Source of the DNA: Ptiloglossa arizonensis
Taxonomy: Eukaryota > Arthropoda > Insecta > Hymenoptera > Colletidae
Assembly (NCBI RefSeq): GCF_051014685.1
Contig: NW_027478913.1
Location: forward strand, 310,001-374,000
Direction of reading: 5' to 3'
Length of the DNA stretch: 64,000 nucleotides
Within the stretch, counting starts at the first letter, position 1. Every line of letters begins with the position of its first letter. This document shows positions 1 through 10,653 of this stretch, piece by piece. Both the position numbers and the translations under genes were made by a program. The notes beneath the pieces were generated by a model, which made no database searches, was not told where the DNA came from, and saw only the letters and a list, made by a program, of their open reading frames with translations.

Positions 1-29
1 TTCTACTTTCAGATGCAACAGAAATTTTG

Positions 30-45
30 CGGATTGGTCAATCCG
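30..45. other. Dyad element, interrupted form (GGTC centre)
   Basis: CGGATTGGTCAATCCG has 7-bp inverted arms (CGGATTG / CAATCCG) around a 2-base centre. It occurs at phase 30-45 of nearly every monomer. The arms are mostly kept, while the centre varies across the array: GGTC, GATC, GTCC, GGAC, GGCC, GAGC and GTTC. Short dyad symmetries are reported in centromeric satellites of several eukaryotes and have been proposed to favour non-B DNA. Function here is inference. Confidence 0.75.
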
Positions 46-80
46 TTCACGAGATATGGCAGTTTGGAGGTAAGAAACGC

Positions 81-93
81 TTGAGAAACTCAA
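81..93. other. Short inverted repeat TTGAG-AAA-CTCAA
   Basis: Five-base arms flank a three-base loop at phase 81-93, and almost every monomer keeps it. Variants that break it include a TTGAGTTACTC form near 55,180, 55,880, 61,130, 61,830, 62,530 and 63,760, and a GAGAAAACTC form with one extra loop base. The AGAAACTC half is also complementary to GAGTTTCT at the monomer junction (phase 172 to 4), so alternative pairing is possible in single-stranded DNA or RNA. No function is shown. Confidence 0.6.
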
Positions 94-99
94 AATTTT
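92..99. other. A/T tract AAAATTTT
   Basis: This is a self-complementary 8-base A/T tract. A second tract, AAATTTT, lies at phase 22-28. Their centres are about 71 bp apart within a monomer and about 104 bp across the junction, close to 7 and 10 helical turns. Such phasing could give intrinsic curvature and help position nucleosomes. Some family-A and transition monomers shorten this tract to AAATTTGCG, for example near 2,720, 4,643 and 11,461. Confidence 0.55.
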
Positions 100-154
100 C
101 GCAGTTCTGATGCTCGAAACGAATAACTAGAACGGCCTACGGGACGACTACACA

Positions 155-171
155 TACCGTTGTAATCGGGC
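155..171 (+). promoter_or_regulatory. CENP-B-box-like 17-mer (weak candidate)
   Basis: TACCGTTGTAATCGGGC aligns without gaps to the mammalian CENP-B box YTTCGTTGGAARCGGGA at 12 of 17 positions. It keeps CG...A..CGGG, which is 7 of the 9 core bases of NTTCGNNNNANNCGGGN, but the two T of TTCG are AC here. Most monomers keep it. The match could be coincidental: assuming equal base frequencies, a 7-of-9 core match is expected about once in two such monomers when both strands are searched. Treat it as a hypothesis only. Confidence 0.3.
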
Positions 172-309
172 GAGTTTCTACTTTCAGATGCAACAGAAAT
201 TTTGCGGATTGGTCAATCCGTTCACGAGATATGGCAGTTTGGAGGTAAGAAACGCTTGAGAAACTCAAAATTTTCGCAGTTCTGATGCTCGAAACGAATG
301 ACTAGAACG

Positions 310-1009
310 GCCTAGGGGAGAAGTACGCATACCGTTGTAATCGGGCGAGTTTCTACTTTCAGAAGCAACAGAAATTTTGCGGATTGGTCAATCCGTTCGC
401 GAGATATTGCAGTTTGGAGGTAAGAAACGCTTGAGAAACTCAAAATTTTCGCAGTTCTGATGCTCGAAACGAATAACTAGAACGGCCTAGGGGAAAACTA
501 CACCTACCGTTGTAATCGGGCGAGTTTCTACTTTCAGATGCAATAGAAATTTTGCGGATTGGTCAATCCGTTCGCGAGATATGGTAGTTTGGAGGTAAGA
601 AACGCTTGAGAAACTCAAAATTTTGGCAGTTCTGATGCTCGAAACGAATAACTAGAACCGCCTAGGGGAGAAGTACGCATACCGTTGTAATCGGGCGAGT
701 TTCTACTTTCAGAAGCAACAGAAATTTTGTGGATTGGTCAATCCGTTCGCGAGATATTGCAGTTTGGAGGTAAGAAACGCTTGAGAAACTCAAAATTTTC
801 GCAGTTCTGATGCTCGAAACGAATAACTAGAACGGCCTAGGGGAAAACTACACCTACCGTTGTAATCGGGCGAGTTTCTACTTTCAGATGCAATAGAAAT
901 TTTGCGGATTGGTCAATCGGTTCGCGAGATATGGTAGTTTGGAGGTAAGAAACGCTTGAGAAACTCAAAATTTTGGCAGTTCTGATGCTCGAAACGAATA
1001 ACTAGAACC
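310..1009 (+). repeat. Tandem dimer duplication (2 x 350 bp)
   Basis: Bases 310-659 are repeated at 660-1,009, a two-monomer step. The shared marks are GGAGAAGTACGC followed by AGAAGCAAC, GAGATATTGC and CAATAGAAA. Visible differences include GCGGATT versus GTGGATT near 729 and AATCCG versus AATCGG near 919. Edges are set by the nearest distinguishing base. Confidence 0.8.
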
Positions 1010-1079
1010 GTCTAGGGGAAAAGTGCGCATACCGTTGTAATCGGGCGAGTTTCTACTTTCAGATGCAACAGAAATTTTG

Positions 1080-1095
1080 CGGATTGATCAATCCG
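1080..1095. other. Dyad element, perfect palindrome (GATC centre)
   Basis: CGGATTGATCAATCCG is a perfect 16-bp palindrome formed by one change (GGTC to GATC) in the common dyad. It recurs in many monomers of all regions and contains a TGATCA hexamer. It appears as a fixed member of the HORs, usually followed by GTTTGAATGTAAG in family A and by GTTTGGAGATAAG or GTTTAGAGATAAG in B-D. Confidence 0.85.
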
Positions 1096-3419
1096 TTCGC
1101 GAGATATGGCAGTTTGAATGTAAGAAACGCTAGAGAAACTCGAAATTTTCGCAGTTCTGATGCTCGAAACGAATAACTGGAACGGCCTAGGGGAAAACTA
1201 CACACACCGTTGTAATCGGGCGAGTCCCTACTTTAAGATGCAACAGAAATTTTGCGGATTGGTCAATCCGTTCGCGAGATATGGCAGTTTGGAGGTAAGA
1301 AACGCTTGAGAAACTCAAAATTTTCGCAGTTCTGATGCTCGAAACGAATAACTGGAACGGCCAAGGGGAAAAGTGCGCATACCGTTGTAGTCGGGCGAGT
1401 TTCTACTTTCAGAAGCAACAGAAATTTTGCGGATTGGTCAATCCGTTCGCGAGATATTGCAGTTTGGAGGTAAGAAACGCTTGAGAAACTCAAAATTTTC
1501 GCAGTTCTGATGCTCGAAACGAATAACTAGAACGGCCTAGGGGAAAACTACACCTACCGTTGTAATCAGGCGAGTTTCTACTTTCAAATGGAACAGAAAT
1601 TTTGCGGATTGGTCAATCCGTTCGCGAGATATGGCAGTTTGGATGTAAGAAACGCTTGAGAAACTCAAAATTTTCGCTGTTCTGATGCTCGAAACGAATA
1701 ACTGGAACGGTCTAGGGGAAAACTACACATACCGTTGTAATCGGGCGAGTTTCTACTTTCAGATGCAACAGAAATTTTGCGGATTGGTCAATCCGTTCGC
1801 GAGATGTGGCAGTTTGGAGTTAAGAAACGCTTGAGAAACTCAAAATTTTCGCAGTTCTGATGCTCGAAACGAATAACTAGAACGGCCTAGGGGACGACTA
1901 CACATACCGTTGTAATCGGGCGAGTTTCTACTTTCAGATGCAACAGAAATTTTGCGGATTGGTCAATCCGTTCACGAGATATGGCAGTTTGGAGGTAAGA
2001 AACGCTTGGGAAACTCAAAATTTTCGCAGTTCTGATGCTCGAAACGAATGACTAGAACGGCCTAGGGGAGAAGTACGCATACCGTTGTAATCGGGCGAGT
2101 TTCTACTTTCAGAAGCAACAGAAATTTTGCGGATTGGTCAATCCGTTCGCGAGATATTGCAGTTTGGAGGTAAGAAACGCTTGAGAAACTCAAAATTTTC
2201 GCAGTTCTGATGCTCGAAACGAATAACTAGAACGGCCTAGGGGAAAACTACACCTACCGTTGTAATCGGGCGAGTTTCTACTTTCAGATGCAATAGAAAT
2301 TTTGCGGATTGGTCAATCCGTTCGCGAGATATGGTAGTTTGGAGGTAAGAAACGCTTGAGAAACTCAAAATTTTGGCAGTTCTGATGCTCGAAACGAATA
2401 ACTAGAACCGCCTAGGGGAAAAGTGCGCATACCGTTGTAATCGGGCGAGTTTCTACTTTCAGATGCAACAGAAATTTTGCGGATTGATCAATCCGTTCGC
2501 GAGATATGGCAGTTTGAATGTAAGAAACGCTAGAGAAACTCGAAATTTTCGCAGTTCTGATGCTCGAAACGAATAACTGGAACGGCCTAGGGGAAAACTA
2601 CACACACCGTTGTAATCGGGCGAGTCCCTACTTTAAGATGCAACAGAAATTTTGCGGATTGGTCAATCCGTTCGCGAGATATGGCAGTTTGGAGGTAAGA
2701 AACGCTTGAGAAACTCAAAATTTGCGCAGTTCTGATGCTTGAAACGAATAACTAGAACGGCCTAGGGGAAAAGTGCGCATACCGTTGTAATCGGGCGAGT
2801 TTCTACTTTCAGATGCAACAGAAATTTTGCGGATTGGTCAATCCGTTCGCGAGATATGGCAGTTTGGAGGTAAGAAACGCTTGAGAAACTCAAAATTTTC
2901 GCAGTTCTGATGCTCGAAACGAGTAACTAGTACGGCCTAGGGGAAAGTAGGCATACCGTTGTAATCGGGAGAGTTTCTACTTTCAGATGCAACAGAAATT
3001 TTGCGGATTGGTCAATCCGTTCGCGAGATATGGCAGTTTGAATGTAAGAAACGCTAGAGAAACTCGAAATTTTCGCAGTTCTGATACTCGAAACGAATAA
3101 CTGGAACGGCCTAGGGGAAAACTACACATACCGTTGTAATCGGGCGAGTCCCTACTTTAAGATGCAACAGAAATTTTGCGGATTGGTCAATCCGTTCGCG
3201 AGATATGGCAGTTTGGAGGTAAGAAACGCTTGAGAAACTCAAAATTTTCGCAGTTCTGATGCTCGAAACGAATAACTGGAACGGCCAAGGGGAAAAGTGC
3301 GCATACCGTTGTAGTCGGGCGAGTTTCTGCTTTCAGAAGCAACAGAAATTTTGCGGATTGGTCAATCCGTTCGCGAGATATTGCAGTTTGGAGGTAAGAA
3401 ACGCTTGAGAAACTCAAAA

Positions 3420-5342
3420 TTTTCGCTGTTCTGATGCTCGAAACGAATAACTGGAACGGTCTAGGGGAAAACTACACATACCGTTGTAATCGGGCGAGTT
3501 TCTACTTTCAGATGCAACAGAAATTTTGCGGATTGGTCAATCCGTTCGCGAGATGTGGCAGTTTGGAGTTAAGAAACGCTTGAGAAACTCAAAATTTTCG
3601 CAGTTCTGATGCTCGAAACGAATAACTAGAACGGCCTAGGGGACGACTACACATACCGTTGTAATCGGGCGAGTTTCTACTTTCAGATGCAACAGAAATT
3701 TTGCGGATTGGTCAATCCGTTCACGAGATATGGCAGTTTGGAGGTAAGAAACGCTTGAGAAACTCAAAATTTTCGCAGTTCTGATGCTCGAAACGAATAA
3801 CTAGAACGGCCTACGGGACGACTACACATACCGTTGTAATCGGGCGAGTTTCTACTTTCAGATGCAACAGAAATTTTGCGGATTGGTCAATCCGTTCACG
3901 AGATATGGCAGTTTGGAGGTAAGAAACGCTTGAGAAACTCAAAATTTTCGCAGTTCTGATGCTCGAAACGAATGACTAGAACGGCCTAGGGGAGAAGTAC
4001 GCATACCGTTGTAATCGGGCGAGTTTCTACTTTCAGAAGCAACAGAAATTTTGCGGATTGGTCAATCCGTTCGCGAGATATTGCAGTTTGGAGGTAAGAA
4101 ACGCTTGAGAAACTCAAAATTTTCGCAGTTCTGATGCTCGAAACGAATAACTAGAACGGCCTAGGGGAAAACTACACCTACCGTTGTAATCGGGCGAGTT
4201 TCTACTTTCAGATGCAATAGAAATTTTGCGGATTGGTCAATCCGTTCGCGAGATATGGTAGTTTGGAGGTAAGAAACGCTTGAGAAACTCAAAATTTTGG
4301 CAGTTCTGATGCTCGAAACGAATAACTAGAACCGCCTAGGGGAAAAGTGCGCATACCGTTGTAATCGGGCGAGTTTCTACTTTCAGATGCAACAGAAATT
4401 TTGCGGATTGATCAATCCGTTCGCGAGATATGGCAGTTTGGATGTAAGAAACGCTAGAGAAACTCGAAATTTTCGCAGTTCTGATGCTCGAAACGAATAA
4501 CTGGAACGGCCTAGGGGAAAACTACACACACCGTTGTAATCGGGCGAGTCCCTACTTTAAGATGCAACAGAAATTTTGCGGATTGGTCAATCCGTTCGCG
4601 AGATATGGCAGTTTGGAGGTAAGAAACGCTTGAGAAACTCAAAATTTGCGCAGTTCTGATGCTTGAAACGAATAACTAGAACGGCCTAGGGGAAAAGTGC
4701 GCATACCGTTGTAATCGGGCGAGTTTCTACTTTCAGATGCAACAGAAATTTTGCGGATTGGTCAATCCGTTCGCGAGATATGGCAGTTTGGAGGTAAGAA
4801 ACGCTTGAGAAACTCAAAATTTTCGCAGTTCTGATGCTCGAAACGAGTAACTAGTACGGCCTAGGGGAAAGTAGGCATACCGTTGTAATCGGGAGAGTTT
4901 CTACTTTCAGATGCAACAGAAATTTTGCGGATTGGTCAATCCGTTCGCGAGATATGGCAGTTTGAATGTAAGAAACGCTAGAGAAACTCGAAATTTTCGC
5001 AGTTCTGATACTCGAAACGAATAACTGGAACGGCCTAGGGGAAAACTACACATACCGTTGTAATCGGGCGAGTCCCTACTTTAAGATGCAACAGAAATTT
5101 TGCGGATTGGTCAATCCGTTCGCGAGATATGGCAGTTTGGAGGTAAGAAACGCTTGAGAAACTCAAAATTTTCGCAGTTCTGATGCTCGAAACGAATAAC
5201 TGGAACGGCCAAGGGAAAAGTGCGCATACCGTTGTAGTCGGGCGAGTTTCTGCTTTCAGAAGCAACAGAAATTTTGCGGATTGGTCAATCCGTTCGCGAG
5301 ATATTGCAGTTTGGAGGTAAGAAACGCTTGAGAAACTCAAAA
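3420..5342 (+). repeat. Family A 11-monomer HOR unit (1,923 bp)
   Basis: This is one unit between two copies of the TTTTCGCTGTTCTG marker. Its first ~1.3 kb repeats at 5,343 to ~6,680 at offset 1,923, which is 11 monomers minus two single-base deletions (GGAAAGTAGGC and a deleted A/G run at ~5,213). A related unit at offset 1,924 links ~1,260-1,495 with ~3,187-3,419, and offset 3,674 (21 monomers minus 1) links the start of the window with 3,675 onward. Confidence 0.8.
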
Positions 5343-6257
5343 TTTTCGCTGTTCTGATGCTCGAAACGAATAACTGGAACGGTCTAGGGGAAAACTACAC
5401 ATACCGTTGTAATCGGGCGAGTTTCTACTTTCAGATGCAACAGAAATTTTGCGGATTGGTCAATCCGTTCGCGAGATGTGGCAGTTTGGAGTTAAGAAAC
5501 GCTTGAGAAACTCAAAATTTTCGCAGTTCTGATGCTCGAAACGAATAACTAGAACGGCCTAGGGGACGACTACACATACCGTTGTAATCGGGCGAGTTTC
5601 TACTTTCAGATGCAACAGAAATTTTGCGGATTGGTCAATCCGTTCACGAGATATGGCAGTTTGGAGGTAAGAAACGCTTGAGAAACTCAAAATTTTCGCA
5701 GTTCTGATGCTCGAAACGAATAACTAGAACGGCCTACGGGACGACTACACATACCGTTGTAATCGGGCGAGTTTCTACTTTCAGATGCAACAGAAATTTT
5801 GCGGATTGGTCAATCCGTTCACGAGATATGGCAGTTTGGAGGTAAGAAACGCTTGAGAAACTCAAAATTTTCGCAGTTCTGATGCTCGAAACGAATGACT
5901 AGAACGGCCTAGGGGAGAAGTACGCATACCGTTGTAATCGGGCGAGTTTCTACTTTCAGAAGCAACAGAAATTTTGCGGATTGGTCAATCCGTTCGCGAG
6001 ATATTGCAGTTTGGAGGTAAGAAACGCTTGAGAAACTCAAAATTTTCGCAGTTCTGATGCTCGAAACGAATAACTAGAACGGCCTAGGGGAAAACTACAC
6101 CTACCGTTGTAATCGGGCGAGTTTCTACTTTCAGATGCAATAGAAATTTTGCGGATTGGTCAATCCGTTCGCGAGATATGGTAGTTTGGAGGTAAGAAAC
6201 GCTTGAGAAACTCAAAATTTTGGCAGTTCTGATGCTCGAAACGAATAACTAGAACCG

Positions 6258-6957
6258 CCTAGGGGAAAAGTGCGCATACCGTTGTAATCGGGCGAGTTTC
6301 TACTTTCAGATGCAACAGAAATTTTGCGGATTGATCAATCCGTTCGCGAGATATGGCAGTTTGAATGTAAGAAACGCTAGAGAAACTCGAAATTTTCGCA
6401 GTTCTGATGCTCGAAACGAATAACTGGAACGGCCTAGGGGAAAACTACACACACCGTTGTAATCGGGCGAGTCCCTACTTTAAGATGCAACAGAAATTTT
6501 GCGGATTGGTCAATCCGTTCGCGAGATATGGCAGTTTGGAGGTAAGAAACGCTTGAGAAACTCAAAATTTGCGCAGTTCTGATGCTTGAAACGAATAACT
6601 AGAACGGCCTAGGGGAAAAGTGCGCATACCGTTGTAATCGGGCGAGTTTCTACTTTCAGATGCAACAGAAATTTTGCGGATTGATCAATCCGTTCGCGAG
6701 ATATGGCAGTTTGAATGTAAGAAACGCTAGAGAAACTCGAAATTTTCGCAGTTCTGATGCTCGAAACGAATAACTGGAACGGCCTAGGGGAAAACTACAC
6801 ACACCGTTGTAATCGGGCGAGTCCCTACTTTAAGATGCAACAGAAATTTTGCGGATTGGTCAATCCGTTCGCGAGATATGGCAGTTTGGAGGTAAGAAAC
6901 GCTTGAGAAACTCAAAATTTGCGCAGTTCTGATGCTTGAAACGAATAACTAGAACGG
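6258..6957 (+). repeat. Tandem dimer duplication (2 x 350 bp)
   Basis: Bases 6,258-6,607 repeat at 6,608-6,957, with similarity running on to about 7,032. Both copies carry GATTGATCAATC, GTTTGAATGTAAG, the CACACACCG variant and AGTCCCTACTTTAAG. I saw no difference inside the duplicated part. This extra pair explains why this HOR copy is longer than its 11-monomer neighbour. Confidence 0.82.
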
Positions 6958-8205
6958 CCTAGGGGAAAAGTGCGCATACCGTTGTAATCGGGCGAGTTTC
7001 TACTTTCAGATGCAACAGAAATTTTGCGGATTGGTCAATCCGTTCGCGAGATATGGCAGTTTGGAGGTAAGAAACGCTTGAGAAACTCAAAATTTTCGCA
7101 GTTCTGATGCTCGAAACGAGTAACTAGTACGGCCTAGGGGAAAGTAGGCATACCGTTGTAATCGGGAGAGTTTCTACTTTCAGATGCAACAGAAATTTTG
7201 CGGATTGGTCAATCCGTTCGCGAGATATGGCAGTTTGGAGATAAGAAACGCTTGAGAAACTCAAAATATTCGCAGTCTGATGCTCGAAACGAATAACTAG
7301 AACGGCCTAGGGGAAAACTACACGTACCGTTGTAATCGGGCGAGTTTCTACTTTCAGATGCAACAGAAATTTTGCGGATTGGTCAATCCGTTCGCGAGAT
7401 ATGGCAGTTTGAATGTAAGAAACGCTAGAGAAACTCGAAATTTTCGCAGTTCTGATACTCGAAACGAATAACTGGAACGGCCTAGGGGAAAACTACACAT
7501 ACCGTTGTAATCGGGCGAGTCCCTACTTTAAGATGCAACAGAAATTTTGCGGATTGGTCAATCCGTTCGCGAGATATGGCAGTTTGGAGGTAAGAAACGC
7601 TTGAGAAACTCAAAATTTTCGCAGTTCTGATGCTCGAAACGAATAACTGGAACGGCCAAGGGGAAAAGTGCGCATACCGTTGTAGTCGGGCGAGTTTCTG
7701 CTTTCAGAAGCAACAGAAATTTTGCGGATTGGTCAATCCGTTCGCGAGATATTGCAGTTTGGAGGTAAGAAACGCTTGAGAAACTCAAAATTTTCGCTGT
7801 TCTGATGCTCGAAACGAATAACTGGAACGGTCTAGGGGAAAACTACACATACCGTTGTAATCGGGCGAGTTTCTACTTTCAGATGCAACAGAAATTTTGC
7901 GGATTGGTCAATCCGTTCGCGAGATGTGGCAGTTTGGAGTTAAGAAACGCTTGAGAAACTCAAAATTTTCACAGTTCTGATGCTCGAAACGAATAACTAG
8001 AACGGCCTAGGGGACGACTACACATACCGTTGTAATCGGGCGAGTTTCTACTTTCAGATGCAACAGAAATTTTGCGGATTGGTCAATCCGTTCACGAGAT
8101 CTGGCAGTTTGGAGGTAAGAAACGCTTGAGAAACTCAAAATTTTCGCAGTTCTGATGCTCGAAACGAATAACTAGAACGGCCTACGGGACGACTACACAT
8201 ACCGT

Positions 8206-10653
8206 TGTAATCGGGCGAGTTTCTACTTTCAGATGCAACAGAAATTTTGCGGATTGGTCAATCCGTTCACGAGATATGGCAGTTTGGAGGTAAGAAACGC
8301 TTGAGAAACTCAAAATTTTCGCAGTTCTGATGCTCGAAACGAATGACTAGAACGGCCTAGGGGAGACGTACGCATACCGTTGTAATCGGGCGAGTTTCTA
8401 CTTTCAGAAGCAACAGAAATTTTGCGGATTGGTCAATCCGTTCGCGAGATATTGCAGTTTGGAGGTAAGAAACGCTTGAGAAACTCAAAATTTTCGCAGT
8501 TCTGATGCTCGAAACGAATAACTAGAACGGCCTAGGGGAAAACTACACCTACCGTTGTAATCGGGCGAGTTTCTACTTTCAGATGCAATAGAAATTTTGC
8601 GGATTGGTCAATCCGTTCGCGAGATATGGTAGTTTGGAGGTAAGAAACGCTTGAGAAACTCAAAATTTTGGCAGTTCTGATGCTCGAAACGAATAACTAG
8701 AACCGCCTAGGGGAAAAGTGCGCATACCGTTGTAATCGGGCGAGTTTCTACTTTCAGATGCAACAGAAATTTTGCGGATTGATCAATCCGTTCGCGAGAT
8801 ATGGCAGTTTGAATGTAAGAAACGCTAGAGAAACTCGAAATTTTCGCAGTTCTGATGCTCGAAACGAATAACTGGAACGGCCTAGGGGAAAACTACACAC
8901 ACCGTTGTAATCGGGCGAGTCCCTACTTTAAGATGCAACAGAAATTTTGCGGATTGGTCAATCCGTTCGCGAGATATGGCAGTTTGGAGGTAAGAAACGC
9001 TTGAGAAACTCAAAATTTGCGCAGTTCTGATGCTTGAAACGAATAACTAGAACGGCCTAGGGGAAAAGTGCGCATACCGTTGTAATCGGGCGAGTTTCTA
9101 CTTTCAGATGCAACAGAAATTTTGCGGATTGGTCAATCCGTTCGCGAGATATGGCAGTTTGGAGGTAAGAAACGCTTGAGAAACTCAAAATTTTCGCAGT
9201 TCTGATGCTCGAAACGAGTAACTAGTACGGCCTAGGGGAAAGTAGGCATACCGTTGTAATCGGGAGAGTTTCTACTTTCAGATGCAACAGAAATTTTGCG
9301 GATTGGTCAATCCGTTCGCGAGATATGGCAGTTTGGAGATAAGAAACGCTTCAGAAACTCAAAATATTCGCAGTCTGATGCTCGAAACGAATAACTAGAA
9401 CGGCCTAGGGGAAAACTACACGTACCGTTGTAATCGGGCGAGTTTCTACTTTCAGATGCAACAGAAATTTTGCGGATTGGTCAATCCGTTCGCGAGATAT
9501 GGCAGTTTGGAGGTAAGAAACGCTTGAGAAACTCAAAATTTTCGCAGTTCTGATGCTCGAAACGAATAACTGGAACGGCCTAGGGGAAAACCACACATAC
9601 CGTTGTAATCGGGCGAGTCCCTACTTTAAGATGCAACAGAAATTTTGCGGATTGGTCAATCCGTTCGCGAGATATGGCAGTTTGGAGGTAAGAAACGCTT
9701 GAGAAACTCAAAATTTTCGCAGTTCTGATGCTCGAAACGAATAACTGGAACGGCCAAGGGGAAAAGTGCGCATACCTTTGTAGTCGGGCGAGTTTCTACT
9801 TTCAGAAGCAACAGAAATTTTGCGGATTGGTCAATCCGTTCGCGAGATATGGCAGTTTGGATGTAAGAAACGCTTGCGAAACTCAAAATTTTCGCTGTTC
9901 TGATGCTCGAAACGAATAACTGGAACGGTCTAGGGGAAAACTACACATACCGTTGTAATCGGGCGAGTTTCTACTTTCAGATGCAACAGAAATTTTGCGG
10001 ATTGGTCAATCCGTTCGCGAGATGTGGCAGTTTGGAGTTAAGAAACGCTTGAGAAACTCAAAATTTTCGCAGTTCTGATGCTCGAAACGAATAACTAGAA
10101 CGGCCTAGGGGACTACTACACATACCGTTGTAATCGGGCGAGTTTCTACTTTCAGATGCAACAGAAATTTTGCGGATTGGTCAATCCGTTCACGAGATAT
10201 GGCAGTTTGGAGGTAAGAAACGCTTGAGAAACTCAAAATTTTCGCAGTTCTGATGCTCGAAACGAATGACTAGAACGGCCTAGGGGAGAAGTACGCATAC
10301 CGTTGTAATCGGGCGAGTTTCTACTTTCAGAAGCAACAGAAATTTTGCGGATTGGTCAATCCGTTCGCGAGATATGGCAGTTTGGAGGCAAGAAACGCTT
10401 GAGAAACTCAAAATTTTCGCTGTTCTGATGCTCGAAACGAATAACTGGAACGGTCTAGGGGAAAACTACACATACCGTTGTAATCGGGCGAGTTTCTACT
10501 TTCAGATGCAACAGAAATTTTGCGGATTGGTCAATCCGTTCGCGAGATGTGGCAGTTTGGAGTTAAGAAACGCTTGAGAAACTCAAAATTTTGGCAGTTC
10601 TGATGCTCGAAACGAATAACTAGAACCGCCTAGGGGAAAAGTGCGCATACCGT
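8206..10653 (+). repeat. 14-monomer HOR copy 1 (2,448 bp)
   Basis: This is the first copy of a 2,448-bp tandem duplication (14 monomers minus two single-base deletions). It contains private marks that recur exactly 2,448 bp downstream: GGGAGACGTACGC, CGCTTCAGAAACTC, CATACCTTTGTAGTC, CGCTTGCGAAAC and GGGGACTACTACAC. Similarity starts near 8,206 and is lost near 10,702. I saw no base difference in the stretches compared line by line. Confidence 0.88.

Larger units (their letters stand above)
1..175 (+). repeat. Representative satellite monomer (reference phase 1-175)
   Basis: This unit sets the phase used in the other entries. Landmarks in order: TTCTACTTTCAGATGCAAC at 1-19; A/T tract AAATTTT at 22-28; dyad CGGATT-4 nt-AATCCG at 30-45; TTCGCGAG (TTCACGAG in this copy) at 46-53; a variable segment around 66-72; GAAACG at 74-79; hairpin TTGAG-AAA-CTCAA at 81-93; palindrome AAAATTTT at 92-99; GATGCTCGAAACGAATAACT at 109-128; GGCCTAGGGG at 134-143 (CCTACGGG here); a highly variable segment at 143-156; and a CENP-B-box-like element at 155-171. 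By hand count the common version is about 43% GC with about 12 CpG. Confidence 0.96.

Noticed and set aside
134..143. CCTAGG and TCGCGA hexamer palindromes as functional sites
   Set aside because: Both occur in most monomers but are six-base palindromes of the kind expected by chance in any 175-bp unit. They are useful only as predicted restriction-ladder markers.
155..171. A bona fide mammalian CENP-B box
   Set aside because: Two core bases (TT of TTCG) are absent in every typical monomer, and a 7-of-9 core match is not rare by chance. It is kept only as a weak candidate.
9728..9919. Plus-strand open frames of 60-67 codons (also 10,374, 12,176, 17,249, 38,593 and 56,737)
   Set aside because: These occur only where a monomer variant removes a stop codon. 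They cover the same satellite DNA as the minus-strand frames, and I recognise no domain in their peptides.
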